DNA from: Lucinisca nassula
Taxonomy: Eukaryota; Mollusca; Bivalvia; Lucinida; Lucinidae
Assembly: GCA_963580285.1 (NCBI GenBank)
Contig: OY757017.1
Location: 13,590,538-13,654,537 of the forward strand
DNA length: 64,000 nucleotides
Direction: 5' to 3'
In this document: one piece after another, positions 43,196 to 53,424 of the stretch
How positions within the stretch are numbered: the first letter of the stretch is position 1
How the letters are laid out: each line of letters begins with the position of its first letter
Notes under the pieces: model-generated
Told to the model about the DNA's origin: nothing
The model's database searches: none
The model's input: the letters and a program-made list of their open reading frames with translations, nothing else
Translations under genes and position numbers: made by a program

Positions 43196-43920
43196 ACAAT
43201 CTTTGTTATGTATTTTTAAGAACGGAAATAATAAAAACTCATGTAATACTTAATCCTGCAAATCCAAGGTTTTCCTAAATAAAGTGGAAAGTAGGGTTTA
43301 CCAGGGTCTTTAATGCATATGTATGATACAGTGTTAATGGGTTTGCATTGATGGTTATTTCCTACCGAATGCATTATATATGCAAAGAAAATACAGAAAG
43401 TTGCTTAATTCAAATTGCACAACAGACTAAGATGCTAAGGGACAACATTAACACTTAAAACAACTCCACATCGAAAGAGACCCCGAATGGGATCAAAATA
43501 TTTTTGGAGTTATGTGTACCCCGATCAGGGACATTGGAGATTTTGACAGAAAAATGTTAATCAATCAACTTTGATGATCAATAACATTTAAACAAAATCA
43601 TTTTAAAAAATTCTGAACGGTAAAAACTTAGACTTTTATATCTTTTAAAAGTTGGAGTTTTCACCTATTTGATAGAATAAGTAACATTTTGCACAGACTC
43701 AGTTCTGTGAACCCACCCAAAAATGGCCATTTTACACCCCCCTCCCCCCCGATCGGGGTACACGTTACTAAATATAGAAACAAAATGCGACAGGTAAAAG
43801 GTGATTCCCCTGACTCCGATCGCGGGGTTCTCTGCTACTGATTTTACCTTTATATTTTGTTGCCTTTGTTTTATTTTGAACAATAATTCTAATTTTATGT
43901 CATTGTAAATCTTTTAGATG
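43195..43920. other. No feature recognised
   Basis: AT-rich. Two GATC-bearing segments (CCCCGATCAGGGAC and CCCGATCGGGGTACACGTTA) recall each other, but I could not show a repeat family. Minus-strand 72-codon frame at 43665-43883 has no motif. Confidence 0.4.
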
Positions 43921-44227
43921 CCGGCCTCGGTAACTGTCGGATGCGCGTCTGACTGCTGCTCGGGAGGACGCGGGCTCGATACCTGCCGGGGTCGGTAACA
44001 TTCTTTCCTGGAGATTGATAATGAAATCTTTTCCATGGCCATTCCCTCCCTTCCGCCGATTCAAGAAGGGCAGTTGCCAGTTTCTGGCGAAAGAATGTGA
44101 GCTGTACTGGTTAACCGCTTACGTATAAGCTTACCCACGAAAAGCGTGGATAAGTAAACTGACTGGCTCCAAAATGACCTGAATAGTGTTGCCTGGGCCT
44201 TAAAGCCCCGATACAAACAAACAAAAC
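43920..44227 (+). mobile_element. tRNA-derived SINE A, full length
   Basis: Head GCCGGCCTCGGTAACTGTCG (box A diverged), box B GGCTCGATACC, body with ATTCAAGAAGGGCAGTTGCC and TTCTGGCGAAAGAATGTG, 3' domain AAAATGACCTGAATAGTGTT, and a tail of ACAAACAAACAAA. About 308 bp; this copy defines the family. Confidence 0.88.
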
Positions 44228-44229
44228 TC

Positions 44230-44700
44230 TTTCAGATACATTACAACAGTGCATTTGCCTTCAGACAGCTATGAACTTACGTTCAATCATAGTAACATTT
44301 TTGGGGCAATTGAAGAATGCATACGACCTAATCACCACCAAGAGACACCTTGAGAAAATATAGCGCAATATTCGAAACAGTTTCAAAAGTTCCTCATTAA
44401 ATTAAACAGCCGATGGAAATAAATATTTTAACCTGAATGTTTTATAAATTTATCCATAAAGTTTACCGTGACAGGGATTCACTGAGGGATTCTCCTTGTA
44501 AAAAAAACGCGAATGAAAACAATGTAGACTAATACGCCATTCAGCGTATTTTTATAGATCAGTACAATTAGCTCATTTTTCAGCTCATTTTGTACCGGAA
44601 ATCCCAAAACTGGCAACTGGCAAACAGCGCAGGTCCAGAGCAGATACCGCAGAACGCGGAGTCTCATTAGGGCATACACTGAAGGTTTGCGAAAGGTTCA
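44230..44700. other. Mostly unrecognised; degraded TTAA-type hairpin
   Basis: 44590-44700 holds CAGATACCGCAGAACGCGG and GGCAAACAGCGC, a worn piggyBac-like MITE centre. The rest shows nothing. Confidence 0.45.
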
Positions 44701-44854
44701 GCATTTACAAGTTAAATTGTAAAGAAGTCACAACCAGACATCCCTATATTTTGAAATGGACTCGTTTCATACTGATATAAGGTTGATGATTCCATTCAGT
44801 ACAAAATAGGTTAAAAGTACGCAGCGTGGGCTGTTTATGTAATTCTTTGTGTCA

Positions 44855-45072
44855 TTAACCCATATAAGACCCAGTTAAGAAGTTTGGAGTGGTCCATGTC
44901 CAATTGTAGGGGAGGCAGGTTTGTATTGTTAGCAGTAAATTTTGCAAAAACTGTATGTACTTTCAGCAAACAGTTTCGACACAGATGAGACGCCAGGTGT
45001 TGCGGCGTCTGATCTTGGTCAGCAATGTTTGCAAATGTCCCCACAAAAGGCTGCTAGGCATACATGGGTTAA
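44855..45072. mobile_element. piggyBac-like MITE (and its duplicate at 45383-45600)
   Basis: TTAACCCATATAAGACCCAG at the left and CATGGGTTAA at the right. The interior has GAGACGCCAGGTGTTGCGGC with GTCTGATC. Both copies are identical because the segment is duplicated. Confidence 0.8.
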
Positions 45073-45140
45073 TTATAAAGAGGAAGTCATTTTGTTTTCA
45101 GAGACCTAATGGTTAAGTGTTAGCCCCCTAGGCATGTGAA

Positions 45141-45219
45141 CGGCCTCGGTAGCTCAGCCGGATGCGCGACTGACTTATGATCAGGAGGACGCGGGTTCGA
45201 TACCAGCCGGGGTCGGCAA
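45141..45219 (+). mobile_element. SINE A tRNA-like head (first duplicate)
   Basis: GGCCTCGGTAGCTCAGCCGG with box A and GGTTCGATACC as box B. Only the head and the first bases of the body are present, because the duplication boundary cuts the element. Confidence 0.85.
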
Positions 45220-45668
45220 CATGTTCATGCATTTACAAGTTAAATTGTAAAGAAGTCACAACCAGACATCCCTATATTTTGAAATGGACTCGTTTCATAC
45301 TGATATAAGGTTGATGATTCCATTCAGTACAAAATAGGTTAAAAGTACGCAGCGTGGGCTGTTTATGTAATTCTTTGTGTCATTAACCCATATAAGACCC
45401 AGTTAAGAAGTTTGGAGTGGTCCATGTCCAATTGTAGGGGAGGCAGGTTTGTATTGTTAGCAGTAAATTTTGCAAAAACTGTATGTACTTTCAGCAAACA
45501 GTTTCGACACAGATGAGACGCCAGGTGTTGCGGCGTCTGATCTTGGTCAGCAATGTTTGCAAATGTCCCCACAAAAGGCTGCTAGGCATACATGGGTTAA
45601 TTATAAAGAGGAAGTCATTTTGTTTTCAGAGACCTAATGGTTAAGTGTTAGCCCCCTAGGCATGTGAA

Positions 45669-46425
45669 CGGCCTCGGTAGCTCAGCCGGATGCGCGACTG
45701 ACTTATGATCAGGAGGACGCGGGTTCGATACCAGCCGGGGTCGGCAACATGTTCATGAAATCGTTTCCACGGTGATTATCTCCCTTTTGCTGAATTACGA
45801 AGGGCAGTTGGAAGTGTCTTGTTTGGTTTTTGTATTGGAGTTTAAGGCCCAATCAACACTATTTAAGTCATTTTGAGCCGCTCGGTTTACCTATCAACAC
45901 TTTTCCTGGGCAGGCTTATACGAAAGCGGTTGACCAGTACAGTGCACATTCTTTCGCCAGAGACTAACAACTGCCCTTCTTTAAACGGCGGAAGGGAAAG
46001 AATGACCGTAGAAAATAGTTCATGATCAATCTCGACGAAAGAATGTTGCCGACCCCGGCAGCCTATCAACACTTTTCCTGGGCAGGCTTATACGAAAGCG
46101 GTTGACCAGTACAGTGCACATTCTTTCGCCAGAGACTGACAACTGCCCTTCTTTAAACGGCGGAAGGGAAAGAATGACCGTAGAAAATAGTTCATGATCA
46201 ATCTCGACGAAAGAATGTTGCCGACCCCGGCAGGTATCGAACCCGCGTCTTCCTGATCACCAGTCAGACGCGCATCCGACTGAGCTACCGAGGCCGGCTG
46301 GAAGTTTCTGGAGAAAGAATGTGCACTGTAGTGGTTTACCGTTTACGTACATGTAGGACAAGTATGGCTAGGAAAACTGACCAGCTCAAAAATGACCTTA
46401 AAAGTGTTGACTTGGTCGTTACACA
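45669..46425 (+). mobile_element. SINE A interrupted by a second, inverted SINE A
   Basis: The plus-strand SINE runs 45669-45817, then resumes at about 46298 with TGGAAGTTTCTGGAGAAAG and ends near 46425. Between lies a minus-strand SINE A (about 45819-46297). TGGAAGTGTC before and TGGAAGTTTC after the inner element form a 10-bp target duplication. Confidence 0.85.
45819..46297 (-). mobile_element. Inner SINE A with 172-bp internal tandem duplication
   Basis: Minus-strand copy with head at the right (box B complement GGTATCGAACCC; GAGCTACCGAGGCC). 45890-46061 is repeated at 46062-46233 with one substitution (CTAACAAC versus CTGACAAC), which lengthens the SINE by about 172 bp. Confidence 0.88.
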
Positions 46426-46459
46426 CCAATATTAATTTATTCAGCTTGAATACTTGCTA

Positions 46460-46570
46460 GTAACGATTAAGAATTCTAACACAGCGCGCCTATATAGGCA
46501 ATGCAAAATAACTGTGTTTTATTCTGCAACAAATCACAGCTCGGAAGAGCGTGACTTGTGACGTCATTAA
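46460..46570. mobile_element. Fragment related to the 60550-60790 repeat
   Basis: TTCTAACACAGCGCGCCTAT and AACAAATCACAGCTC recur in reverse at 60715-60780. A short MITE fragment. Confidence 0.5.
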
Positions 46571-46669
46571 AAACTGCAAATTTATGACGTAACTAGTCGA
46601 TTTACTTGACGTTAGACGGTGTAACGTCATTTTCTCGCATCGAAAACGTCAGAAAAGGATATATACTGG

Positions 46670-47675
46670 TGTTACTAATTACCGGTGTATTAACTGTTCA
46701 AGTCAGTATATAAAACAAACTGTTCTACCGATTCTGATAAATTCTGTCTAGTCAAACTATTGTTTCATTCCTCCAAAGGAAATAAACAATATTTGTTTTC
46801 AAAATAAACTTCAACCCGCTAAATACTGTATTTATATTGGACTACCCCTGTCACCATCTCGAATGTCCGGTGCTACTAATTACCGGTGTATATGTAAACA
46901 AATCCTGTAGAAAAGTATTTGGGTATAAGAGCCTACGTGTGATGAGGTTCTGTAATGTAATAGTTATTGGTCTTCAAAATGAAAGCAAACACGGTCTGCT
47001 TGAAAGTTATTTTTCTGTTTCTACACCGTTTTTATGAAGTGTACCATTTTATTAATTACACATGACAGAACATAACATTAGATTTTTAAAAAGAAAATCA
47101 AGTGTCACAAATAGATCTAGTTATTATTATCTTTTTTATTATTATAATTGCATTTATGGAAGGGATATAACCACAACTATGTATTATATCACAGAATGCA
47201 TATCACATATTATGTCTTACCCTTCAAGAGGTAGTACCAGAAAGGGGAGAAACTAACAAGATAAAATGCGAGTGGAAATTTTTGTATCTACAGCCTTCAT
47301 CCATATTTGGGTATCATGTGACTTACGCGTAAATCAAAAGATGTGACGTGATTGTTTTTATCTATACATCGAGAACTAGACTGTCAAAAAGTTGGATACG
47401 AGTAGACACACTTTATAAACTATTTTAGAGGAAAATTTTAGGTTTTTCTGCAATAACAGTGAACATACATCATGATTAATAATGGCTACAGATAAAAGAA
47501 GTCATTTAACCTGAGAAACGGACAATTCTGTTATAATTTCTTTCCGTAACAGACAGAGAGAAAAACATCTTGTAAGCACTGAAGGGGGAAATTCCGAATG
47601 ACAACAACGTACGCGTTAGTAATTCGGGTAAAACGGAATACACCGGTAATTAGTATACACCGGTAATAGGTGCAT
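46670..47675. mobile_element. AT-rich element bounded by CACCGGTAATTAGTA motifs
   Basis: TACTAATTACCGGTGTAT occurs at about 46678 and 46874, and the inverse ACACCGGTAATTAGTATAC at about 47649. The inverted motifs bracket about 1 kb without coding capacity. Boundaries are approximate. Confidence 0.5.
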
Positions 47676-47704
47676 AAATGCATGTGTTTCAGTCGATAAT
47701 TTTA

Positions 47705-47970
47705 GCGGGATTTCTTCTAACAATGGCGAAAGGTTGTGAGATTTTGAAGGAAACAACAACATTATTAGCGATTTTCAGCGTGTTAGAATCAAAATAGATC
47801 AGCTCTAGTCTGTGATTTGTTGAGTAATAAATCACAGTTTGTCGGTCAGTTGCAAGTAGACAAATCACGCGCGCTACGCGCTCGTGATTTGCCTACTTTA
47901 CAACTGACCTCAAGACTGTGATTTATTACTCAACAAATCACAGCTAGAGCTGATCTATTTCTTAAATATA
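47705..47970. mobile_element. MITE E, palindromic
   Basis: Long palindrome: GATCAGCTCTAGTCTGTGAT pairs with ATCACAGCTAGAGCTGATC, and TTTGTTGAGTAATAAATCAC with GTGATTTATTACTCAACAAA, centred on GCGCGCTACGCGCTCG. Left flank CTTCTAACAATGGCGAAAGG matches the flank of the copy at 59930-60195. Confidence 0.85.
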
Positions 47971-48162
47971 AACATTTCTTTCCGAAAATTTAAAATACAA
48001 TTTGTAATTAAAAGAAGCAAGAACAACAGCGAAGAAACAATCGGTGAACAAACAGTCCCTTTATATCAGGCGCAGTACTTGTATATGTCTTCTGTAAAGG
48101 TTTATGCTCTGGAAAAATGAAATTCCCCAAAGGAATTAAAACATCGAGTGGTCAAATTTTCT

Positions 48163-48208
48163 AGACCAGATTAGCTAGTTTCGCCAAAGCAGACCTCATA
48201 TGCCACCT
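48163..48208 (-). ncRNA. Hammerhead ribozyme remnant
   Basis: GAAA (48182-48179, minus) and CTAGCTAA are kept, but CTGATGA reads CATATGA, helix II is lost and helix I is weak. Flanks (GGTTTATGCTCTGGAAAAAT at about 48100) only loosely recall the retrozyme body. Confidence 0.5.
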
Positions 48209-48209
48209 T

Positions 48210-48790
48210 CCAATATATTCAAGCCCCATTTGAACAATTAAAGGGATCATGAATAAAATTTGCAGGATTCCAAAGAATTTGTCTGAATATCAAATTGTGA
48301 CGAAACCGCCCCGCAACTCCATATCACCTCATCAGATGCGACCGTTAAACTAAAAGGGCATGGCGGCTAGTTCAAAACGTTGTTAAAACGCTATTGTCTG
48401 CTCTGCAACACTTAAAAATTCTACGTTCACTGGGACAACGTTACATTGATCTAACATGTAACGTAAACAAAAGCAATGTCCATTTTTGATATCCAAAGAT
48501 CAAAACTCATGTTTCAACAGAATTTCCACATGGGTTTTGTTGCGTTAACAGAACTTCTGGCCCAGAATAGCTTCAAACAGTTATGTTCATTTGATTCTAT
48601 TCAAAAATATAATCTTTATGAGTCTGATTTAAAATACCAACTAGACGCTAAATTGCCTAACCCTATCCATTGATCACAAGCCCATCAGCACTCTCAGTGC
48701 TTTGATTGATAATACTTCTAGAATCCGAGCTGTAACGATTCGCTTGTGCTTGTTCCATCTTTTCAATAAAATGAATATACATCTAGTGTA
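48210..48790. other. No feature recognised
   Basis: A 65-codon plus frame at 48476-48673 has no known motif. No repeats are shared with the rest of the window. Confidence 0.4.
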
Positions 48791-48791
48791 A

Positions 48792-49086
48792 TGGCCCCGC
48801 CCATCGGGGCTTGGAGAAATAGATCGGCAGCATGACGCTTTCAAGCGGAGATGAAACTGACGGTATATGAGCAAAAGTAACCGCTTAGTAAGTTCGGGCC
48901 TGCCCTGGCAATGTGGTGGGAGTTGGACCGTCCATGCTCATTGATTGGGGGGGGGGGGGGGAGGGGGGAGGTCAGGGCTTGAGATGTCATTACATCTCAA
49001 TGTCTGGTAAAACCCCCCACAAAACTGGAAGCAACTTCTACAAAATTGACGTGGACAATAAACCTCAAATCAATCAAACAAACAAA
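48792..49086 (+). mobile_element. SINE B with poly-G expansion
   Basis: Sense copy: CGCCCATCGGGGCTTGGAGA at the left, CAGGGCTTGAGATGTCATTA in the core, a poly-G run near 48946-48970, and a (CAAA)n tail at the right. Confidence 0.85.
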
Positions 49087-49179
49087 CATCTCGTGTGATC
49101 CAATTTTATAGGTACGAAAACAATGTTCAGGAAATGTAAAAATAAAATAAAAAAAATAAATAAATAAAAGAGAAAAACA

Positions 49180-49285
49180 TATCTCCCGAAGATTCGAACC
49201 CTAGAACCAAAAGATGGGAGACGTGTTACGGGACAGTCTCGACTAGACGTGAATCTGGTTACACGAAGCTTAAGATTACCGAACA
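49180..49285 (-). other. Possible tRNA-like remnant
   Basis: The minus strand contains GGGTTCGAATCTTCGGG, which resembles a B box, but no A box at the right distance. It lies where an inverted-repeat element begins. Weak. Confidence 0.2.
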
Positions 49286-49295
49286 TATGATGGTA

Positions 49296-50232
49296 ACTAT
49301 CGCCCAGTGTAAACAATACCCACTATAGACGACTTACCTAAAATACGGACGAGTCAAAAATTAAAAGTGCAGTCACGTCTCACTGCGTTCTGAAAGCCTT
49401 TAACTATACAATCCATGTTTATAAATAGAAACCAAAATGGAAGTGAAGGCAATGACCAGGAATTGATACAGTTACCTCACATCTATCCAAGAGAAAAAGA
49501 GAAAGAAACACAAACATAAAATAAAAAAAGAAAGCTAAAAGGAGGGTTTCTTTCCCACAAAATGGCTAAACAGCTATCAAAAATAAAGCTTTTGGAAGAA
49601 TATACATGCAAAGACAAACATTAACAATAATAAATCGGAATAAACGGTTACATAATAATCCTGAAAAAAAAAAAAAAAAAAACTCTGTTGTTTCTTAATT
49701 CACTATCTACGGGCCTCCGTTCGTTTGTTTGTTTGATTTGAAGTTTAACGTCCCCGTCAACACTGTAAAGGTCATTTTGGAGACGTTGCTTCCAATTTTG
49801 TGGGACTTTTACCCGACATTGAGATGAAATGACATCTCAAGCCCTGCCGCCCAATGAAACCAATAGAGTTTTTAAGCATGGACTGGACTACTCTCACCGC
49901 ATTGCCTGGGCAGGCTTTGATCCTCTTAGCAGTTTACCAGTACTCCTGTACATCCCAAAAGTAACTGCGAAATCAAGTAAGGACATTTATTACATGATCA
50001 CAAGATCATGTAATAAATTTCCGAACTGGATTTCGCAGTTAATTTTAGAAACACTATACTGGTATTTACACAACAGCAGGGTGAAAAAGTTTTCAGTTAT
50101 GTAGAGACTTTCATCACATACTATAATCTTTCAAAACGCAGTGAGACGCGACTGCACTTTTAATTTTGGACTAGTCCGCGTTTTAGGTAAATCGCCTTCA
50201 GTTGGGATTTCATATTGGGCGATAAAGTTTTA
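49296..50232. mobile_element. Inverted-repeat element with roughly 100-bp arms
   Basis: The left arm (49296-49405) has TATCGCCCA, ACTTACCTAAAATACGGACG and CAGTCACGTCTCACTGCGTT. The right arm (50108-50232) has the reverse complement. Between the arms lie a worn PLE tail (49425-49680, minus) and a SINE B (49723-49950, minus). A related arm fragment is at 52245-52310. Confidence 0.65.
49723..49950 (-). mobile_element. SINE B, 5' truncated
   Basis: GAAGTTTAACGTCCCCGTCA at the left, CATTTTGGAGACGTTGCTTC, CTGCCGCCCAATGAAACCAA; ends at AGCAGTTTACCAGTACTC. The head part is absent. Confidence 0.85.
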
Positions 50233-50436
50233 CTGAGGATAGTATTGCATCAAATAAACCACTTGGCCACGACTTCTACATAATGGCATTATCAAAAAAA
50301 CTTATCTGTAATTTTAAAATCCTGTGAAAAAAGAAATCCGAAACCTGATTCTCCTAAAACATGGAACAGTCTTGCCACGCTTGAACGTTGAACTCTCAAA
50401 GGTCGTTGACAAACTATACATGTACATTGTGTATCT

Positions 50437-50556
50437 GGTAAACACAGCGTGAGTATGCGCGGTCTTGCATTAACAATCATCCAGACAATCTGGTAAACAC
50501 AGCGTGAGTGCACGCCGTCTTGCATTAATTAAGGCGTAACTATACCAAATTTAGTG
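50437..50556 (-). repeat. 55-bp repeat, two units plus end module
   Basis: Two 55-bp units (GCGGTCTTGCATTAACAATC type) followed by TTAAGGCGTAACTATACCAA. The same module joins the large array at 54115 to its element. Here it leads directly into the SGNH relic instead of the hammerhead-like motif. Confidence 0.85.
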
Positions 50557-50868
50557 CCTCGGAACGACCCCCGAGGCAACACCTCACCAACAAGGCCACC
50601 AATGCCCGCCGCCTCCAGGGACCCAATAAGGGACATGATTCTGCCCGATATGCCCCTGCTGATCATAACTGATATCGTTCCCACCTATGTGGAGAAGCAC
50701 CACGTCAGGTTTCGACGCCATCATCCTGTCCCACAAGTCAACATCATAGCTCGCCACGCGCATACCACCACGGCCGAAAAACCGAACCTCGCCTGGTACA
50801 TCAAACAGCCCTCATTACTGCCCTTGTCGTTTAACATAAGAATCACCAAAACCAGCAAATCGCGTCAT
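50557..50868 (-). pseudogene. SGNH/GDSL-hydrolase-like ORF fragment from a mobile element
   Basis: Minus strand from ATG at 50868: GFGDSYV supplies the Gly-Asp-Ser of SGNH block I. After an in-frame stop at residue 18 the same frame continues with FFGRGGMRVASYDVDLWDR, then KPDVVLLHIGGNDIS, whose GGND fits block III. A frame change near 50660 leads to IMSLIGSLEAAGIGGLVGEV. So at least one stop and one frameshift break it, and it ends abruptly at 50557 before the catalytic Asp/His block. SGNH domains are known as accessory domains in some retroelements (for example CR1-type LINEs and YR elements). A TATAAATA (50911-50904) lies about 36 bp upstream of the ATG. Confidence 0.65.
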
Positions 50869-50903
50869 TACCGTAATTAAAACGGACAGTCAAGACGGCC
50901 ACA

Positions 50904-50911
50904 TATTTATA
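50904..50911 (-). promoter_or_regulatory. Possible TATA box of the SGNH element
   Basis: TATAAATA on the minus strand, 36 bp before the ATG of the SGNH relic. Position would fit a core promoter with a very short leader. Not otherwise supported. Confidence 0.25.
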
Positions 50912-50964
50912 CAGATAAGGGAAATTAACTAACTAACTAGGGCATGACATAGCGCGACCCTGAA

Positions 50965-52310
50965 GGAGGGCATCAACACACAACCACCCACGCAAAACTA
51001 AAAACAACATACATCCACCCACGCAGTGCTCAATTAGGTAGATATAGCGATAGTTGTAGAATAGTTGTAGAGTAGGAATCCCGTAGAGGGGATAGTATAG
51101 GAAAAGAGAGATAAAAAACCTGGAGATAGAAGAAGAAGAAGAAGAAGAAGAAGAAGAAGAAGAGTTTTTTTTTTCAAAAAAGCGATTTCAGACATTGTTA
51201 ACTGTAAATATTACATATAAAACAAGATCGCATAGGAGCGCTCGACTGCGTACATGCGCAGGCGGACGCTTGTATGCGACCTACATGATTATATGAATTT
51301 GTACTAACTACATTGCTAACGAGATCGGCACACGTTATCTCGGGTCCTCAAACGACTAGGTAGGAATACAATTCCTCCTGTGGTACCTTCCTTCACGTAG
51401 GATGCGATAATGACATGCAAACATGGCGACTCAGAATGACCCACTTACGGTCCCACAGAATATGACATCCGACGTGGCGGAGGGCACCACATTTTCCTAA
51501 TTTTAACAAAAAATGCAGAAAAGGGGATTGACCTACTTCCACATCCTCCGCGATAAAGGCCACCCACAAACTAAAATGAACACGAACTTGGGCCCGAGAC
51601 GGCGGAGGCCGGCACACTATACTGTATGTTGTATGTACAGAATAAACAAAAATCACAAAATATAATCTACAAGCACAACCTTGCAGGTACAAAAACTGTC
51701 CTACCCAGCAACAGAGAGCGGGTGGGCTTGCCCCAAAACGGACAACACCCTCTTTAAAGCACAAGAAAAACAAACAATACAGGTCCGTGACGGGGCGAGC
51801 ACATCCGCCCGCATATATACTCAATAAGCTGGGGGCACAGACCAAATAATGTAAAAAATGTACATACGTTACAAAAATATGCAAAACTCAAATAAAAAAA
51901 ATAAAAAACAAAAATACCAATATCAAAATTAATACTAAAAGCGTAGACGACATCCATAGACAGGGTGCTAGCGTGACGGTGTAGATGCGGCTGAAGCTAC
52001 AAGCTAGAAGAACTGTATGTCTCGAATCCCCTGATTGGATATAAGGTGCATAACACGTAACATGAAAACGTGTATAGCAATCTTTAGAAACGTCTTCCAA
52101 ATCGCAATGAAACTTTCAAACAAAATTAACTGCTAAACGATCCCCTTAATGATAAGTTCAAGCTCGGAGCCTCCCCTGTTACACAAAACAACCCACCCCT
52201 TTTGCGGCAAACCACAAAAACCCAAGGCACAGCACTGCTATAACTTAAACGCAGTGCAATCACGTAGCCAAACTTTTAGCCACATATCACTGCGTTCTAA
52301 AAGACATTAA
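50965..52310. other. Unrecognised; contains (GAA)n and a low-support minus frame
   Basis: A (GAA)n tract is at 51128-51162. A 163-codon minus frame (51393-51884) is Cys/Leu-rich without recognisable motifs and lacks a plausible signal peptide. It lies upstream of the SGNH relic on the same strand, so it may be 5' sequence of that element. Confidence 0.35.
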
Positions 52311-52585
52311 CTATACATTACAATCCGTGTTTATAAAAAGAAACCAAAGTGAAAGTGAAGACAATGACCAGGAATTGATTCAGTTACCTGACATCCTATT
52401 CAAGAGAAAGAAACACCAACATAAAACCAAAATAATAAAGAAAGCCAAAAGGAGGGTTTAAAATGGCTAAATGGCTATCAAAAATAAAATGATATTAGCA
52501 GAAAATACATGCAAAGCCAAACATTAACAATGATAAATCGGAATAAACAGTGACATATTAATTCTGAAAAAAAAGACAACAAACT
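52310..52585 (-). mobile_element. Degraded PLE tail
   Basis: ACAATGACCAGGAATTGATT, TTCAAGAGAAAGAAACACCA and AGCCAAAAGGAGGGTTTAAA follow tail order on the minus strand. Closely resembles 49425-49680. Confidence 0.6.
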
Positions 52586-52613
52586 TTGTTGTTTCTTAAT
52601 TCATTATCTACGG

Positions 52614-52837
52614 GCCCCCGTGGCCTAGTGGATAAGAGCGCTGACTCTTAATCATTAGGTCTCTCACCTCTGTTGGTTCGAGCCTCGTTCGCGTCACATG
52701 TGAGACGCCAAATTCTGCAACGGAAGGTCGGGTGGTTTTTCTCCGGGTACTCCGGTTTTCGCCTACATCTGATTAACGATCGGCTCGATATGAGTGAAAT
52801 AATCTTGAAAGGGCCGTAAAACCAAAAAAAAAAAAAA
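52614..52837 (+). mobile_element. tRNA-derived SINE D, full length with poly-A
   Basis: Head CCCCCGTGGCCTAGTGGATA (box A TGGCCTAGTGG) and GGTTCGAGCCT (box B). The body has TTTCTCCGGGTACTCCGGTT, a segment widely shared among invertebrate SINEs, then AAGGGCCGTAAAACC and a poly-A run of about 17. Distinct from SINEs A-C in head, core and tail. Confidence 0.85.
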
Positions 52838-52874
52838 AAATATTTCCTTATCTTTCGCACCGGAGGATATCGAA

Positions 52875-53040
52875 TATACTATAAGAATCTTATATGGGTG
52901 TGAGGGGTGGATGGGAGAATCCGTCCCAAGGGTCACTATCCGGCATCACGAGGCTTGCCGAGTGATGCCGGACAGTGATCCCGAGGGACGGTTTTTTCTA
53001 TCCACCCCTCACACCCATACAGGATTCTTTTTCTTGCATA
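52875..53040. mobile_element. Palindromic MITE K
   Basis: AAGAATCTTATATGGGTGTG at the left pairs with CACACCCATACAGGATTCTT at the right; GTCACTATCCGGCATCAC pairs with GTGATGCCGGACAGTGATC around the centre near 52953. About 165 bp, single copy in this window. Confidence 0.8.
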
Positions 53041-53424
53041 CCTCTCAGTTTTAATGCTTCAGTCACTTCGGTTACCGACGTCCGCCATATTGTGATGGTA
53101 CTACAGGAATGTGCCGTGACGTCAACCTTAACGACGGCGCATACGAGGCGTAATCAACCAGTGCATTTATCAAGCACGCGATTGTATTCGATTTTGGGTC
53201 GGAACACCAGGGTCAGAACATAAATTTCTATCCCAGGGTTAAATCACGGATTTCCTTGTCTGGTGTGCAAGAACTAGGTTTATACACATGCATGAGATAA
53301 TTTCGAGAAAAACGCGAAAAACAAAATATTTCGCAAAATGTTCATATTTTTCGTACTTGAATTTAAATAAAGTTTTCTGATGTGTTATCGTGTCATCTGA
53401 AATGTTGCAGAAATCACTATTATC

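Larger units (their letters stand above)
44701..45756. repeat. Perfect tandem duplication, 2 x 528 bp
   Basis: 44701-45228 and 45229-45756 appear identical over the full 528 bp. Each copy holds a TTAA-type MITE (44855-45072; 45383-45600) and a SINE A head (45141-45219; 45669-45747). The identical 69-codon minus frames at 44835 and 45363 are MITE sequence, not genes. Confidence 0.9.

Noticed and set aside
45141..45219. tRNA gene
   Set aside because: It is the head of SINE A, present in several copies with the same extended body.
44835..45572. Two identical small genes in tandem (69 codons each)
   Set aside because: The frames lie in a TTAA-type MITE and are identical only because 528 bp are duplicated.
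51393..51884. 163-codon minus-strand open frame
   Set aside because: No motif, odd Cys/Leu-rich composition, no supporting copy. Kept only as a note under the unrecognised stretch.
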